Part shown: positions 43,031 to 54,400 of the stretch, piece by piece | Numbering within the stretch: position 1 is the first letter of the stretch | Layout: each line of letters starts with the position of its first letter | Assembly: GCA_012845835.1 (NCBI GenBank) | Contig: JABAKD010000017.1 | Coordinates: 9,801,904 to 9,865,903, forward strand | Length of the DNA stretch: 64,000 bases | Direction: 5' to 3' | Source: Undaria pinnatifida | Taxonomy: Eukaryota; Sar; Phaeophyceae; Laminariales; Alariaceae | Made by a program: the position numbers and the translations under genes | Notes under the pieces: generated by a model | The model's database searches: none | What the model was told of the DNA's origin: nothing | The model's input: the letters and a program-made list of their open reading frames with translations, nothing else

Positions 43031-44110
43031 AATCGAGTGCCGTATCATACATACCGGCATTTTTTCGATGCCATGAAAATTAAGCCGGACAGATGCTCTG
43101 CGTATTCATAGCAGCAGCAGAGTATATAGAAGCGGAAGTACACGAGCCCAACGTAGACATGAACCGCTGTCGATACAGGGTTGCTTCATCAATAATACCA
43201 GTCGTACTCGCACGGGTAGGAGCAACATGAGAAGTAATATTTACATTTCTTTGTACGTACGTCGTAGCTGGCATTGTAGTACAGACAGCAGTAGTAGTAG
43301 CAATTTGCTGCACGAAAATAGCACGTACATACTCGTACCAGGTACAAGATTATCACGTGCGTTACACAGCTTCAGAGCAGTTACAGACATGAGGCTTGCG
43401 ATACCATGCAAGGCACAAACATTGTTCCAACTTATTTCGAAAAACGACAGCCAGCCGCCGACGTACAGAGTAGTACACTACAACAGACGACGCATATTTT
43501 TAAAGCTGATCGAGTGCTGGGTGTATCTGGATATATCGGCATTTTTCGATACCATAGCAATTAAGCCGAAGAGCATCTCCTTGTCTTAACAACGATGTTC
43601 CGCCGTATTCATAGTAGCAGCAGCATCAGCAGCAGCAGGAGCAGCAGCAGCAGCGGAGTAGCAGCAGTAGAACACGAGTCCAACGTAGACGTGCACCGTT
43701 ATTGATGTACTGTAGGCTCACGAATAGTGCTCGTACGCGTAGGAGTAACGTGAGCTCGAGTGAGCGTTTTTTTTTTGTACGTAGCTGACCTCACAAAAAT
43801 AACACAACACATGCGCGTGCCATACACACCTGGTACAAGACTACCAGGTATCACGTGCGTGTAGCAGCGTATACAGAGCTTTAGATAGGAAACCTGCAGA
43901 TGAGAAGATTCAGACATGAGGCTTGGTGCGTAAACGACGGCAAACGTTTGTTCAAGCTGGATAGCGCACTTGCTACAGCTGTTCGTTGCTCTCCTCCTCA
44001 CGCACTAATAATGTCCTACCATAGGATCTAAGGCTCGGTCGCGGAACTCCAATGACAATATACAAATCGTGTGTGAGTATGGGCATTTTTCAATACCATA
44101 AAAAACAATC
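43031..44110. repeat. Degenerate ~0.5-kb tandem repeats
   Basis: The landmark ATCGAGTG...CGGCATTTTTCGATACCAT occurs at about 43031-43074, 43509-43555 and (CGTGTGTGAGTATGGGCATT) 44067-44100, giving steps of about 480 and 545 bp. Between landmarks the order CAGCAGCAG, CACGAG(C/T)CCAACGTAGAC, GTAGGAG(C/T)AACATGAG, TACGTACGT(C/A), CAGGTA(C/T)(A/C)A, ATCACGTGCGT and GACATGAGGCTTG is kept. The peptide frames are not conserved, so it is called non-coding. Confidence 0.6.
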
Positions 44111-46246
44111 CGAGAAAGCAGCAGTACGCCGCCAAGTGCATCGTCTGATTCTCGCGTGCGTGAACAGGGCGTAGATAGAATCAAGGGGCTGTGGGTGAGA
44201 TAATCCCGGAGGCTTGGGATAGCAAGCGAGGCAAGGAGTGCATATACCTGAGTACCGCGGTATCTTATCTGTTGCAGCCGATGCTGTCTCCGCCTTCAGC
44301 ACTACCAATGCCAACCATCCAGTAAGAAGTATACAGGCTTGGTCACAGCTCCCAATAATCGGCTCATCGCTAGAGTTGGCGAGCCACGCACGCATTTCAA
44401 ACCCCGCTTTTGCGTGTGTGTTTCGCCCGTAGGCTTCGCTGATCCTTCCCATAGCCGTCTGCGACCAGGCTGACTGGGGACTTGGGTTTAGTCAACTGGA
44501 TGTGTCGTCGTGTGAATACCAAGCACGAAGAAATATAACTGAAGGTCGAAAGCTTCAATTTAGTTTTACGTGCAAACGCGTTTGGTCCGAAATGTTTTTG
44601 GAGCGCAGAGATCCTTGAAACATTGATATGTATGTGTGTGGATGCGTACTGCGGTGTACATATTATAAAGAAAGCATTCTTGATTTCAAACTGGTATAAA
44701 CATTTCTATTTTCGAACAATAAAATTCTCGTATCCTGTGTCCGATTTCTTTTTTATGTATATTTTTGAACTGCTGCGACCCTCAAATGTTTTTGAAAAAT
44801 GCAAACGGAGCCCATCAAGTGCCCGTAACATTTCTGCCCACACGCGTTTGCGTCGAAATGTATTGCAGTAGCCACACACCCCGTTTACATTGTTTGCAAC
44901 AGAGCCTTTGTTGTACCTTTTCCGTAGGTTTCTGATGGCATGTATTGTGTGTATTACGCCGGGTACGCTGGGTGTTGCTCCTCCTTCGTAAGAAGGACAG
45001 CCCAAGAGGAGACCATATAACATAAACGAGAGAGACAGCAGTGCTGCTTCGCTCATGGCTGCACCATGTTCGCCAAGGAAGCAGCGATCCCTGTGCCTGA
45101 CCATGGATAGTTCGCACCGATACCTGGCAGCGTCGGGCATCGAGCTTTCTATAATAATAAAAAGTGTACGAATAGACAAGCCGTGTTAAAAACAAGTTTA
45201 AATTTCAAAATATAACGTAAAATAAAAATGCGCCGCGTAGGTCGCGTCGGCGAGGAAGACACAAGACAACTCACAACTAGCTACTCACACCCCACCACAC
45301 TGAGCATCGCCAAGCCGAGAAGCATCGCTTCGCGGGCTTGTCAGCAGAGGTAGACTGCAAACGGTTTTGTAGAACCGTACCATGCCAAGCCCTACATAGC
45401 TAGCACGAGCGACCTGTTTGTCTTCAGGAGTTCTTAAGGGCAATCATCCGAATATCGAAAGGGATCGTTGAGACCACAATGATACCAGGCACCCAGGCGT
45501 TGAGCAAGATTGGCAAGGACGCCCCACCGAACATGTGCTTCGAAAACTCATGAGCACCAGTGATCCGTGTGCCTGTGCCCGTCTATGCTTGTTGAAGGAT
45601 ACATTACATGACACTTACTGCTGTAGTAAGCAACAAGAAATAGGGAAGCAGATGATATTAGCAGGAACAAAAAACCTCGACAGCGTTTATACTGATGTTT
45701 GTGTAGAAACACCCTCTCCCTAATGTGAGACGCAGTGTGTGTCAGTATTTCTGTTTCTTGTGAGTGTCCATTGTCCGGCACCGTACGCGCGTAGGCGTGA
45801 TTGATGTGCGTCTGACCCCGTGCCACCGTTGTTGTAATTATGTTTGCTGGTGCTGGGGTCAGGTGACAGGGTGCAAGCTCTCTTCGTTCTACCACTGTTT
45901 CGGAAGGTTGCGGAAAGCGGGCTCCGAAATCTTACTATTGGCGAATAGACGTGACGGAGAGGATGTCGATATACATCTAATATCAGCCGCTTGGTGGGCA
46001 GATGGTTGCGGTCGGATAGCTAACTCTCTTCATGAGGACAAATAAAAGGCAAGTTTTACTGTGTTCGTTCGTAATCGTACAAGCAGTGTGTGCGTGGTTC
46101 CCACTTTTGTTTTGTCTCATGGGCAGTTAGCTTGTTGTGTGGGGCATGGAGCTCCTCAACAGAAGAACCTCATAAAATGCAGATGCTACCACCTTATGTA
46201 CCGTACTGAAGTACAGTGTACGCTAGTGTCACTCAAAGCCTTGTCA
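44111..46246. other. No recognisable gene
   Basis: ORFs 44706-45179 (157 codons, minus) and 44815-45195 (minus) overlap in different frames. 45548-45895 (minus) and 45764-46045 (plus) are antiparallel. None shows a domain motif. CAAACGCGTTTG, a 12-bp palindrome, occurs at about 44573, and a related CACGCGTTTGCGTCGAAATG occurs at about 44842. Confidence 0.35.
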
Positions 46247-46290
46247 TATGTCGCTTGTCGCTTGTCGCTTGTCGCTTGTCGCCTTTCGAT
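46247..46290. repeat. 7-bp repeat (TGTCGCT)n
   Basis: Four to five tandem copies of TGTCGCT followed by a CGCCTTTCG variant. ORFs crossing it read RQATSDK-like repeats on the minus strand and SLVACRL-like repeats on the plus strand, so the 201-codon minus ORF 46244-46849 is partly repeat-derived. Confidence 0.9.
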
Positions 46291-47231
46291 TCTCCACACA
46301 TGTACGTGTGATTCTCACAGCTGTTCGCTCCGATTTGGAAAATCGTGTGTTCATGAGAACATGTCGGATCGTGAGTTTTGTCGGACGGCGAAAAAGAAAA
46401 CAAACGCTGTTTTGCCGATTCTCCCTGCATGCTTCTCCCTCTGCAAGTAATGGGAGCTTTTGAAAGTATTTTAGTACTGCGAATACTTGATGCACTATCA
46501 ACATTAACGGCCGAATTGCTGACAGTCCTGGCAGTATAAGCAATATACAACCCCAAATACTGCAAGTAAGGGTAGTATCCACAGTAGTGAACCCCGACGT
46601 ACTTGAGAAGAACGCAGTATGAGCGGTTATACTGCGAGTACTCGCATGGTGAGCAGTGTCGAACACTGATACCCTGCACGCTCTGTTTTTGCGGGGGCCA
46701 ATGCACGCTCTGTTTTTTTCTTTTTTTCCTTTTGCATGTTTTTTTTCAAGATGACACGACGTTAGCCCCAGTAGAGCTCCCACATTATTTGTTGGCATCT
46801 TGTCCCCAAACGACGATTGCAGTTGAAAAAGGGTTAGACTCCCGTCCATACTGCTGTACAGAGGAACGAGGAGCTACTAACTTGTGAAAATCACGTACCT
46901 GGTGGTATACCATGTTCATCGTTCGGAGCTTAACCACCTTGAAAACTTCTACCAAATGGTTTAGTATGCACAAGACAAGAAGGCCAATTGGAACACCACA
47001 ACAATATAGATAATACTTGCCGGCTACTTTTTAAACTGGTCTAGTATATACTGGGCACAGCGAGCACTAAAAACACCGGTATGAGTACTACATACAGCAC
47101 ATTGCTCGTGTATTTGTTGTATCGTTTATACTTGGACAGCTCTCCTCTTCTTCGCCTGCCACCCCTATATATCATACTTTAAGATGTACGCTGTAAGAGT
47201 TTTTGTTTTGTTTTTAAATCTCATCCTTTTA
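46291..47231. other. No recognisable gene
   Basis: Unassigned DNA with T-rich runs near 46708-46745 and overlapping short ORFs on both strands. Confidence 0.35.
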
Positions 47232-47345
47232 CTTCCCAGCTTCTGGACAAGCAATGGTCACAGGTGACGCCCCCCCCCCCCCCCCGCCCCCCCTCCCGGT
47301 ACGTGCCCTCATTTATTATCGCCGCAGAGGGTTTCCTGCAAGATA
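47232..47345. repeat. Direct duplicate block, copy 1
   Basis: TTCTGGACAAGCAATGGTCA followed by CAGGTGACG, a C17 run, ATTATCGCCGCAGAGGGTTT and TGCAAGATATTAAGTGCTCG. The same order (TTCTGGACAACCCGTGGTCA, CAGGTGTCG, TTTATCGCGCAGAGGGTTCA, CCACTGCTCG) recurs at 48291-48395, immediately inside the right end of the segment interrupting the satellite. Confidence 0.7.
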
Positions 47346-48290
47346 TTAAGTGCTCGTGGGGTCTACAGCGGGGATCTGGAGAGGACTCAGGGGGGCTTCG
47401 TACTCTTTCGGGAGAATCGTAGTTGTACTACGATCAAGTTTGGCGACCATCCCACCGTGGAGCTGAAGAGTTGGGGCAATTGCGAATTTTGAATTTTGCA
47501 GTATTTTTGATACCATGCCATTTTTCTCATGTATGGGGGCTATCGGCGACTGATGCAGGGAAAGAGCTGGGAAGCAGGGTTCGAGAGTGTGGCGCCCTTC
47601 CTTAACCAATTTGGAACGGGCAATAGCGCATTGCCAAGTAAATGTCGACAAGTTTTGGACTATAATAATATGGAAATCAAATTTATCCGGAAAAGGGCAG
47701 GAAAGACCGCTGGGGGGTATCAGGAAATAGCGTGATAAAGAGGGCACATTGTGCCGTATATACTGTACATATGTAACGAATATATATTCAGTATAAATGG
47801 TGGTTGCGATGTGCTTGGTACGAGCGTAGATAAACTTTGTCTACGATACAAACGTTCTAGAAAATATGTGAGGAGTAGAGAATGGGCGAATCGTTCAAAC
47901 CTCTCGTCCGATTTATGTTCTGGTGTGTACTGGTGGTGTGTAGTGATACTACAGCACCAACAAGCGCGCCCGGCGCAAAGGACGAGCGGGGGGCGGTGAA
48001 GCGCGGGCGGCGGTGAAGCGCGGGCGGGAGTCTCTTTCTGTTTGTTTTTGTATATGGGGTCGGATAGGAATAATACTGTGGATATAGTCTAAGCTCTAAC
48101 ATTTATTTTATTGTTTTACTGTCGCATTACGTGGGTGTGTATATACTTTGAGTATATGGTTATTATGTATGTATACCTCGTACGTATCACTGGTAGTTGT
48201 CGGTGAGGGTGGTGGAGGTCATGGTATGTTCCACGTTGAAGGGGAACGGATTGCCTGGCGGTCAACGAAGTTTTTGTTTTTTTCACATCT
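47346..48290. other. No recognisable gene
   Basis: Short ORFs only (47346-47747 minus, 133 codons, is the longest). A GGGCGGCGGTGAAGCGC direct repeat (about 47989-48025) and TATATAC-rich DNA are present. Confidence 0.35.
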
Positions 48291-48395
48291 GCCTTCCAGC
48301 TTCTGGACAACCCGTGGTCACAGGTGTCGTCCCTTCTCCCCCCAAGTTCTTACCTTGAATTTTATCGCGCAGAGGGTTCAGCAATCCCACTGCTC
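48291..48395. repeat. Direct duplicate block, copy 2, at the right edge of the insertion
   Basis: Second copy of 47232-47345 with the C run shortened to CCCTTCTCCCCCC. It lies about 16 bp from where the satellite resumes. It might mark the end of the inserted element, but no matching copy was found at the left edge (41498-41620). Confidence 0.6.
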
Positions 48396-48411
48396 GTCGA
48401 TTTTCCATCGA

Positions 48412-51400
48412 GTGTTACCGTTACCGACGGAACAAATCGTGACATGAAGGGATTTTCCAAACAGAAAAGATACCGAATCTTGCACACACGGGCGGCAAAA
48501 ACACCTCGAGACCCTCCTGCCGCCACGAGAAAGCGGTTCGGCGTCTGCCCCGACGAGTCCCCGTGCCTCCCTTTCAATGGCGGAACGATCTTTGTCCCAA
48601 AAATGCAGCAGGCCCCCACTCACACTACGGTACCACCGCTGTCAACATACGTACCCGTACGGTATCACACTATGACACAGAGTAAAAGGATCGTATCTTA
48701 ACCATAGGGGAATACAATGACGGTTACTAACGAAACAAATCTTGACATGAAGGGATTTTCCAAACAGAAAAGATACCAGATCTTGCACACACAAGTGGCA
48801 AAAACACCTCGAGACCCTCCTGCCGCCACGAGAAAGCGGCTCGGCTTTTGCCCCGACGAGTCCCCGTGCCTCCCTTTCTATATCGGAACGATCTTCGTCC
48901 CAAAAATGCAGCAGGCCCCCCCACACACTACGGTACCACAGCAATCAACAGACGTACCCGTACGGTATCACACTATTAAACAGAGTAAAAGGATCGTATC
49001 CTAACCATAGGGAAATACAATGACGGTTACTTACGAAACAAATCGTGACATGAAAGGATTTTCCAAACAGGAACGATACCGTATCTTGCACACACGGGGG
49101 ACAAAAATACCACGAGATCCTCTTGCCGCCACGAGAAAGCGTCTCGGCTTTTGCCCCCGACGAGTCCCCGTGCCTCCCGTTTGAAGGCGGAACGTTCTTC
49201 GTCCCAAAAATGCAGCAGGCCCCCACTCACACTGCGGTTCCACAGCTGTCAACATACGTACCCGTACGGTATCACACTCTGACACAGATGAAAAGGATCG
49301 TATCCTAACCACAGGGAAATACAATGACGGTTACTGAAAAACCAAATCGTGACATGAAGGGATTTTCCAAACAGGAAAGATACCGAATCTTGCACTCACG
49401 GGGGACGAAAACACCTTAAGACCCTCCTGCCGCCACGAGAAAGCGGCTCGGCTTCTGCCCCGACGAGTCCCCGTGCCTCCCGTTTTTGGGCGGAACGTTC
49501 TTCGTCCCAAAAATGCAGCACGCCCCCACTCACACTACGGTACCACAGCTATCAACATACGTACCTGTACGGTATCACACTTTGACACAGATGAAAAGGA
49601 TCGTATCTTAACCATAGGGAAATACAATGACGGTTACTGACGGAACAAATCTTGACATGAAGGGATTTTCCAAACAGAAAATATACCAAATCTTGCACAC
49701 ACGGGTGGCAAAAACACCTCGAGACCCTCCTGCCGCCACGAGAAAGCGGCTCGGCGTCTGCCCCGACGAGTCCCCGTGCCTCCCGTTTTTGGGCGGAACG
49801 TTCTTCGTCCATAAAATGCAGCAGGCCCCCACTCACACTGCGGTTTCACAGCTGTCAACATACGTCCCCGTACGATATCACACTATGACACAGATGAAAA
49901 GGATCGAACCGTAACAATGGGGAAATACAATGACGGTTACTGACGAACCAAATCGTGACATGAAGGGATTTTCCAAACAGGAACGTTACCGAATCTTGCA
50001 CACACGAGGGACAAAAATACCTCGAGACCCTCTTGCCGCCACGAGAAAGCGGCTCGGCTTTTGCCCCGACGAGTCCCCGTGCCTTCCTTCCCAGGGCGGA
50101 ACGTTCTTCGTCCAACAAATGCAGCAGGCCCCCACTCACACTACGGTACCACAGCTATCAACAGACGTACCTGTACGGTATCACACTTTGACACAGATGA
50201 AAAAGATCGTATCTTAACCATAGGGAAATACAATGACGGTTACTGACGGAACAAATCTTGACATGAAGGGATTTTCCAAACAGAAAATATACCAAATCTT
50301 GCACACACGGGTGGCAAAAACACCTCGAGACCCTCCTGCCGCCACGAGAAAGCGGCTCGGCGTCTGCCCCGACGAGTCCCCGTGCCTCCCGTTTTTGGGC
50401 GGAACGTTCTTCGTCCATAAAATGCAGCAGGCCCCCACTCACACTACGGTACCACAGCTATCAACATGCATACGTACCCGTACGGTATCACACCATGACA
50501 CAGATGAAAAAGATCGTATCCTAACCATAGGGAAATACAATGACGGTTACTGACGAAAAATATCGTGACATGAATGGATTTTCCAAACAGAAAAGATACC
50601 GAATCTTGCACACACGGGGGACAAAAACACCTCGAGACCCTCCTGCCGCCACGAGAAAGCGGCTCGGCTTCTGCCCCCGACGAGTCCCCGTGCCTCCCTT
50701 CCTAGGGCGGAACGATCTTCGTCCCAAAAATGCAGCAGGCCCCCACTCACACTACGGTACCACAGCTATCAACATGCATACGTACCCGTACGGTATCACA
50801 CCTATGACACAGATGAAAAAGATCGTATCCTAACCATAGGGAAATACAATGACGGTTACTGACGAAAAATATCGTGACATGAATGGATTTTCCAAACAGA
50901 AAAGATACCGAATCTTGCACACACGGGGGACAAAAACACCTCGAGACCCTCTTGCCGCCACGAGAAAGCGGCTCGGCTTTTGCCCCCGACGAGTCCCCGT
51001 GCCTCCCGGTTTAGGGCGGAACGATCTTGGTCCCAAAAATGCAGCAGGCCCCGACTCACACTACGGTACCACAGCTGTCAACAGACGTACCCGTACGGTA
51101 TCACACTATGACACAGAGTAAAAGGATCGTATCTTAACCATAGGGGAATACAATGACGGTTACTAACGAAACAAATCTTGACATGAAGGGATTTTCCAAA
51201 CAGAAAAGATACCAGATCTTGCACACACAAGTGGCAAAAGCACCTCGAGACCCTCCTGCCGCCACGAGAAAGCGGCTCGGCTTTTGCCCCGACGAGTCCC
51301 CGTGCCTCCCTTTCTATATCGGAACGATCTTCGTCCCAAAAATGCAGCAGGCCCCCCACCACACTACGGTACCACAGCAATCAACAGACGTACCCGTACG

Positions 51401-54400
51401 GTATCACACTATTAAACAGAGTAAAAGGATCGTATCCTAACCATAGGGAAATACAATGACGGTTACTTACGAAACAAATCGTGACATGAAAGGATTTTCC
51501 AAACAGGAACGATACCGTATCTTGCACACACGGGGGACAAAAATACCACGAGATCCTCTTGCCGCCACGAGAAAGCGTCTCGGCTTTTGCCCCCGACGAG
51601 TCCCCGTGCCTCCCGTTTGAAGGCGGAACGTTCTTCGTCCCAAAAATGCAGCAGGCCCCCACTCACACTGCGGTTCCACAGCTGTCAACATACGTACCCG
51701 TACGGTATCACACTCTGACACAGATGAAAAGGATCGTATCCTAACCACAGGGAAATACAATGACGGTTACTGAAAAACCAAATCGTGACATGAAGGGATT
51801 TTCCAAACAGGAAAGATACCGAATCTTGCACTCACGGGGGACGAAAACACCTTAAGACCCTCCTGCCGCCACGAGAAAGCGGCTCGGCTTCTGCCCCGAC
51901 GAGTCCCCGTGCCTCCCGTTTTTGGGCGGAACGTTCTTCGTCCCAAAAATGCAGCACGCCCCCACTCACACTACGGTACCACAGCTATTAACATACGTAC
52001 CTGTACGGTATCACACTTTGACACAGATGAAAAGGATCGTATCTTAACCATAGGGAAATACAATGACGGTTACTGACGAACCAAATCGTGACATGAAGGG
52101 ATTTTCCAAACAGGAAAGATACCAAATCTTGCACACACGGGCGGCAAAAACACCTCGAGACCCTCCTGCCGCCACGAGAAAGCGGCTCGGCGTCTGCCCC
52201 GACGAGTCCCCGTGCCTCCCGTTTTAGGGCGGAACGATCTTCGTCCCAAAAATGCAGCAGCCCCCACTCACACTGCGGTTCGACAGCTGTCAACATACGT
52301 ACCCGTACGATATCACACTATGACACAGATGAAAAGAATCGTATCTTAACCATAGGGAATTATAATGACGGTTACTGACGAAACAAAAAGTGACATGAAG
52401 CGACTTTCCAAACAGGAACGATAACGAATCTTGCACACACGGGGGACGAAAATACCTCGAGACCCTCCTGCCGCCACGAGAAAGCGGCTCGGCTTTCGCC
52501 CCGACGAGTCCCCGTGCCTCCCGTTTTTGGGCGGAACGTTCTTCGTCCCAAAAATGCAGCAGGCCCCCACTCACACTGCGGTTCTACAGCTGTCAACATA
52601 CGTACCCGTACGGTATCACACTATGACACAGATGAAAAGGATCGTATCCTAACCACAGGGAAGTACAATGACGGTTACTGACGAACCAAATCGTGACATG
52701 AAGGGATTTTCCAAACAGGAAAGATACCAAATCTTGCACACACGGGCGGCAAAAACACCTCGAGACCCTCCTGCCGCCACGAGAAAGCGTCTCGGCGTCT
52801 GCCCCGACGAGTCCCCGTGCCTCCCGTTTTAGGGCGGAACGATCTTCGTCCCAAAAATGCAGCAGCCCCCCACTCACACTGCGGTTCGACAGCTGTCAAC
52901 ATACGTACCCGTACGATATCACACTATGACACAGATGAAAAGAATCGTATCTTAACCATAGGGAATTTTAATGACGGTTACTGACGAAAAATATCGTGAC
53001 ATGAATGGATTTTCCAAACAGAAAAGATACCGAATCTTGCACACACGGGGGACAAAAACACCTCGAGACCCTCCTGCCGCCACGAGAAAGCGGCTCGGCT
53101 TCTGCCCCCGACGAGTCCCCGTGCCTCCCTTCCTAGGGCGGAACGATCTTCGTCCCAAAAATGCAGCAGGCCCCCACTCACACTACGGTACCACAGCTAT
53201 CAACATGCATACGTACCCGTACGGTATCACACCTATGACACAGATGAAAAAGATCGTATCCTAACCATAGGGAAATACAATGACGGTTACTGACGAAAAA
53301 TATCGTGACATGAATGGATTTTCCAAACAGAAAAGATACCGAATCTTGCACACACGGGGGACAAAAACACCTCGAGACCCTCCTGCCGCCACGAGAAAGC
53401 GGCTCGGCTTCTGCCCCCGACGAGTCCCCGTGCCTCCCTTCCTAGGGCGGAACGATCTTCGTCCCAAAAATGCAGCAGGCCCCCACTCACACTACGGTAC
53501 CACAGCTATCAACATACGTACCCGTACGGTATCACACTATGACACAGATGAAAAGATCGTATCCTAACCATAGGGAAATACAATGACGGTTACTGACGAA
53601 AAATATCGTGACATGAATGGATTTTCCAAACAGAAAAGATACCGAATCTTGCACACACGGGGGACAAAAACACCTCGAGACCCTCCTGCCGCCACGAGAA
53701 AGCGGCTCGGCTTCTGCCCCCGACGAGTCCCCGTGCCTCCCTTCCTAGGGCGGAACGATCTTCGTCCCAAAAATGCAGCAGGCCCCCACTCACACTACGG
53801 TACCACAGCTATCAACATACGTACCCGTACGGTATCACACTATGACACAGATGAAAAGATCGTATCCTAACCATAGGGAAATACAATGACGGTTACTGAC
53901 GAAAAATATCGTGACATGAATGGATTTTCCAAACAGAAAAGATACCGAATCTTGCACACACGGGGGACAAAAACACCTCGAGACCCTCCTGCCGCCACGA
54001 GAAAGCGGCTCGGCTTCTGCCCCCGACGAGTCCCCGTGCCTCCCTTCCTAGGGCGGAACGATCTTCGTCCCAAAAATGCAGCAGGCCCCCACTCACACTA
54101 CGGTACCACAGCTATCAACATCATACGTACCCGTACGGTATCACACCATGACACAGATGAAAAGATCGTATCCTAACCATAGGGAAATACAATGACGGTT
54201 ACTGACGAAAAATATCGTGACATGAATGGATTTTCCAAACAGAAAAGATACCGAATCTTGCACACACGGGGGACAAAAACACCTCGAGACCCTCCTGCCG
54301 CCACGAGAAAGCGGCTCGGCTTCTGCCCCCGACGAGTCCCCGTGCCTCCCTTCTAGGGCGGAACGATCTTCGTCCCAAAAATGCAGCAGGCCCCCACTCA

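Larger units (their letters stand above)
41498..48411. other. 6.9-kb non-satellite segment interrupting the array
   Basis: Starts after TACAATGACGGTT and ends before TTACCGACGGAACAAATCG, i.e. at the same point of the 303-bp unit. Left and right flanking units are the consecutive F and A variants of the higher-order repeat, so the array was continuous before the insertion. The segment is a mosaic: a foldback fragment (41795-41890), degenerate ~0.5-kb tandem repeats (43031-44110), a duplicated ~105-bp block (47232-47345 and 48291-48395) and unassigned ORFs. Long terminal repeats or clear terminal inverted repeats were not found. GGTT/GTTA at the junctions could be a very short target duplication. 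Confidence 0.75.

Noticed and set aside
44706-45195. 157- and 126-codon minus-strand ORFs as genes
   Set aside because: They overlap in different frames with no recognisable motif or codon signal that favours either.
46244-46849. 201-codon minus-strand ORF as a gene
   Set aside because: It includes the TGTCGCT repeat and T-rich runs, overlaps another long frame (46233-46706), and has no domain motif.
41498-48411. A single LTR retrotransposon filling the gap in the satellite
   Set aside because: No terminal repeats, no retroelement domains and a mosaic content. The 105-bp duplicate (47232 and 48291) is not at both ends.
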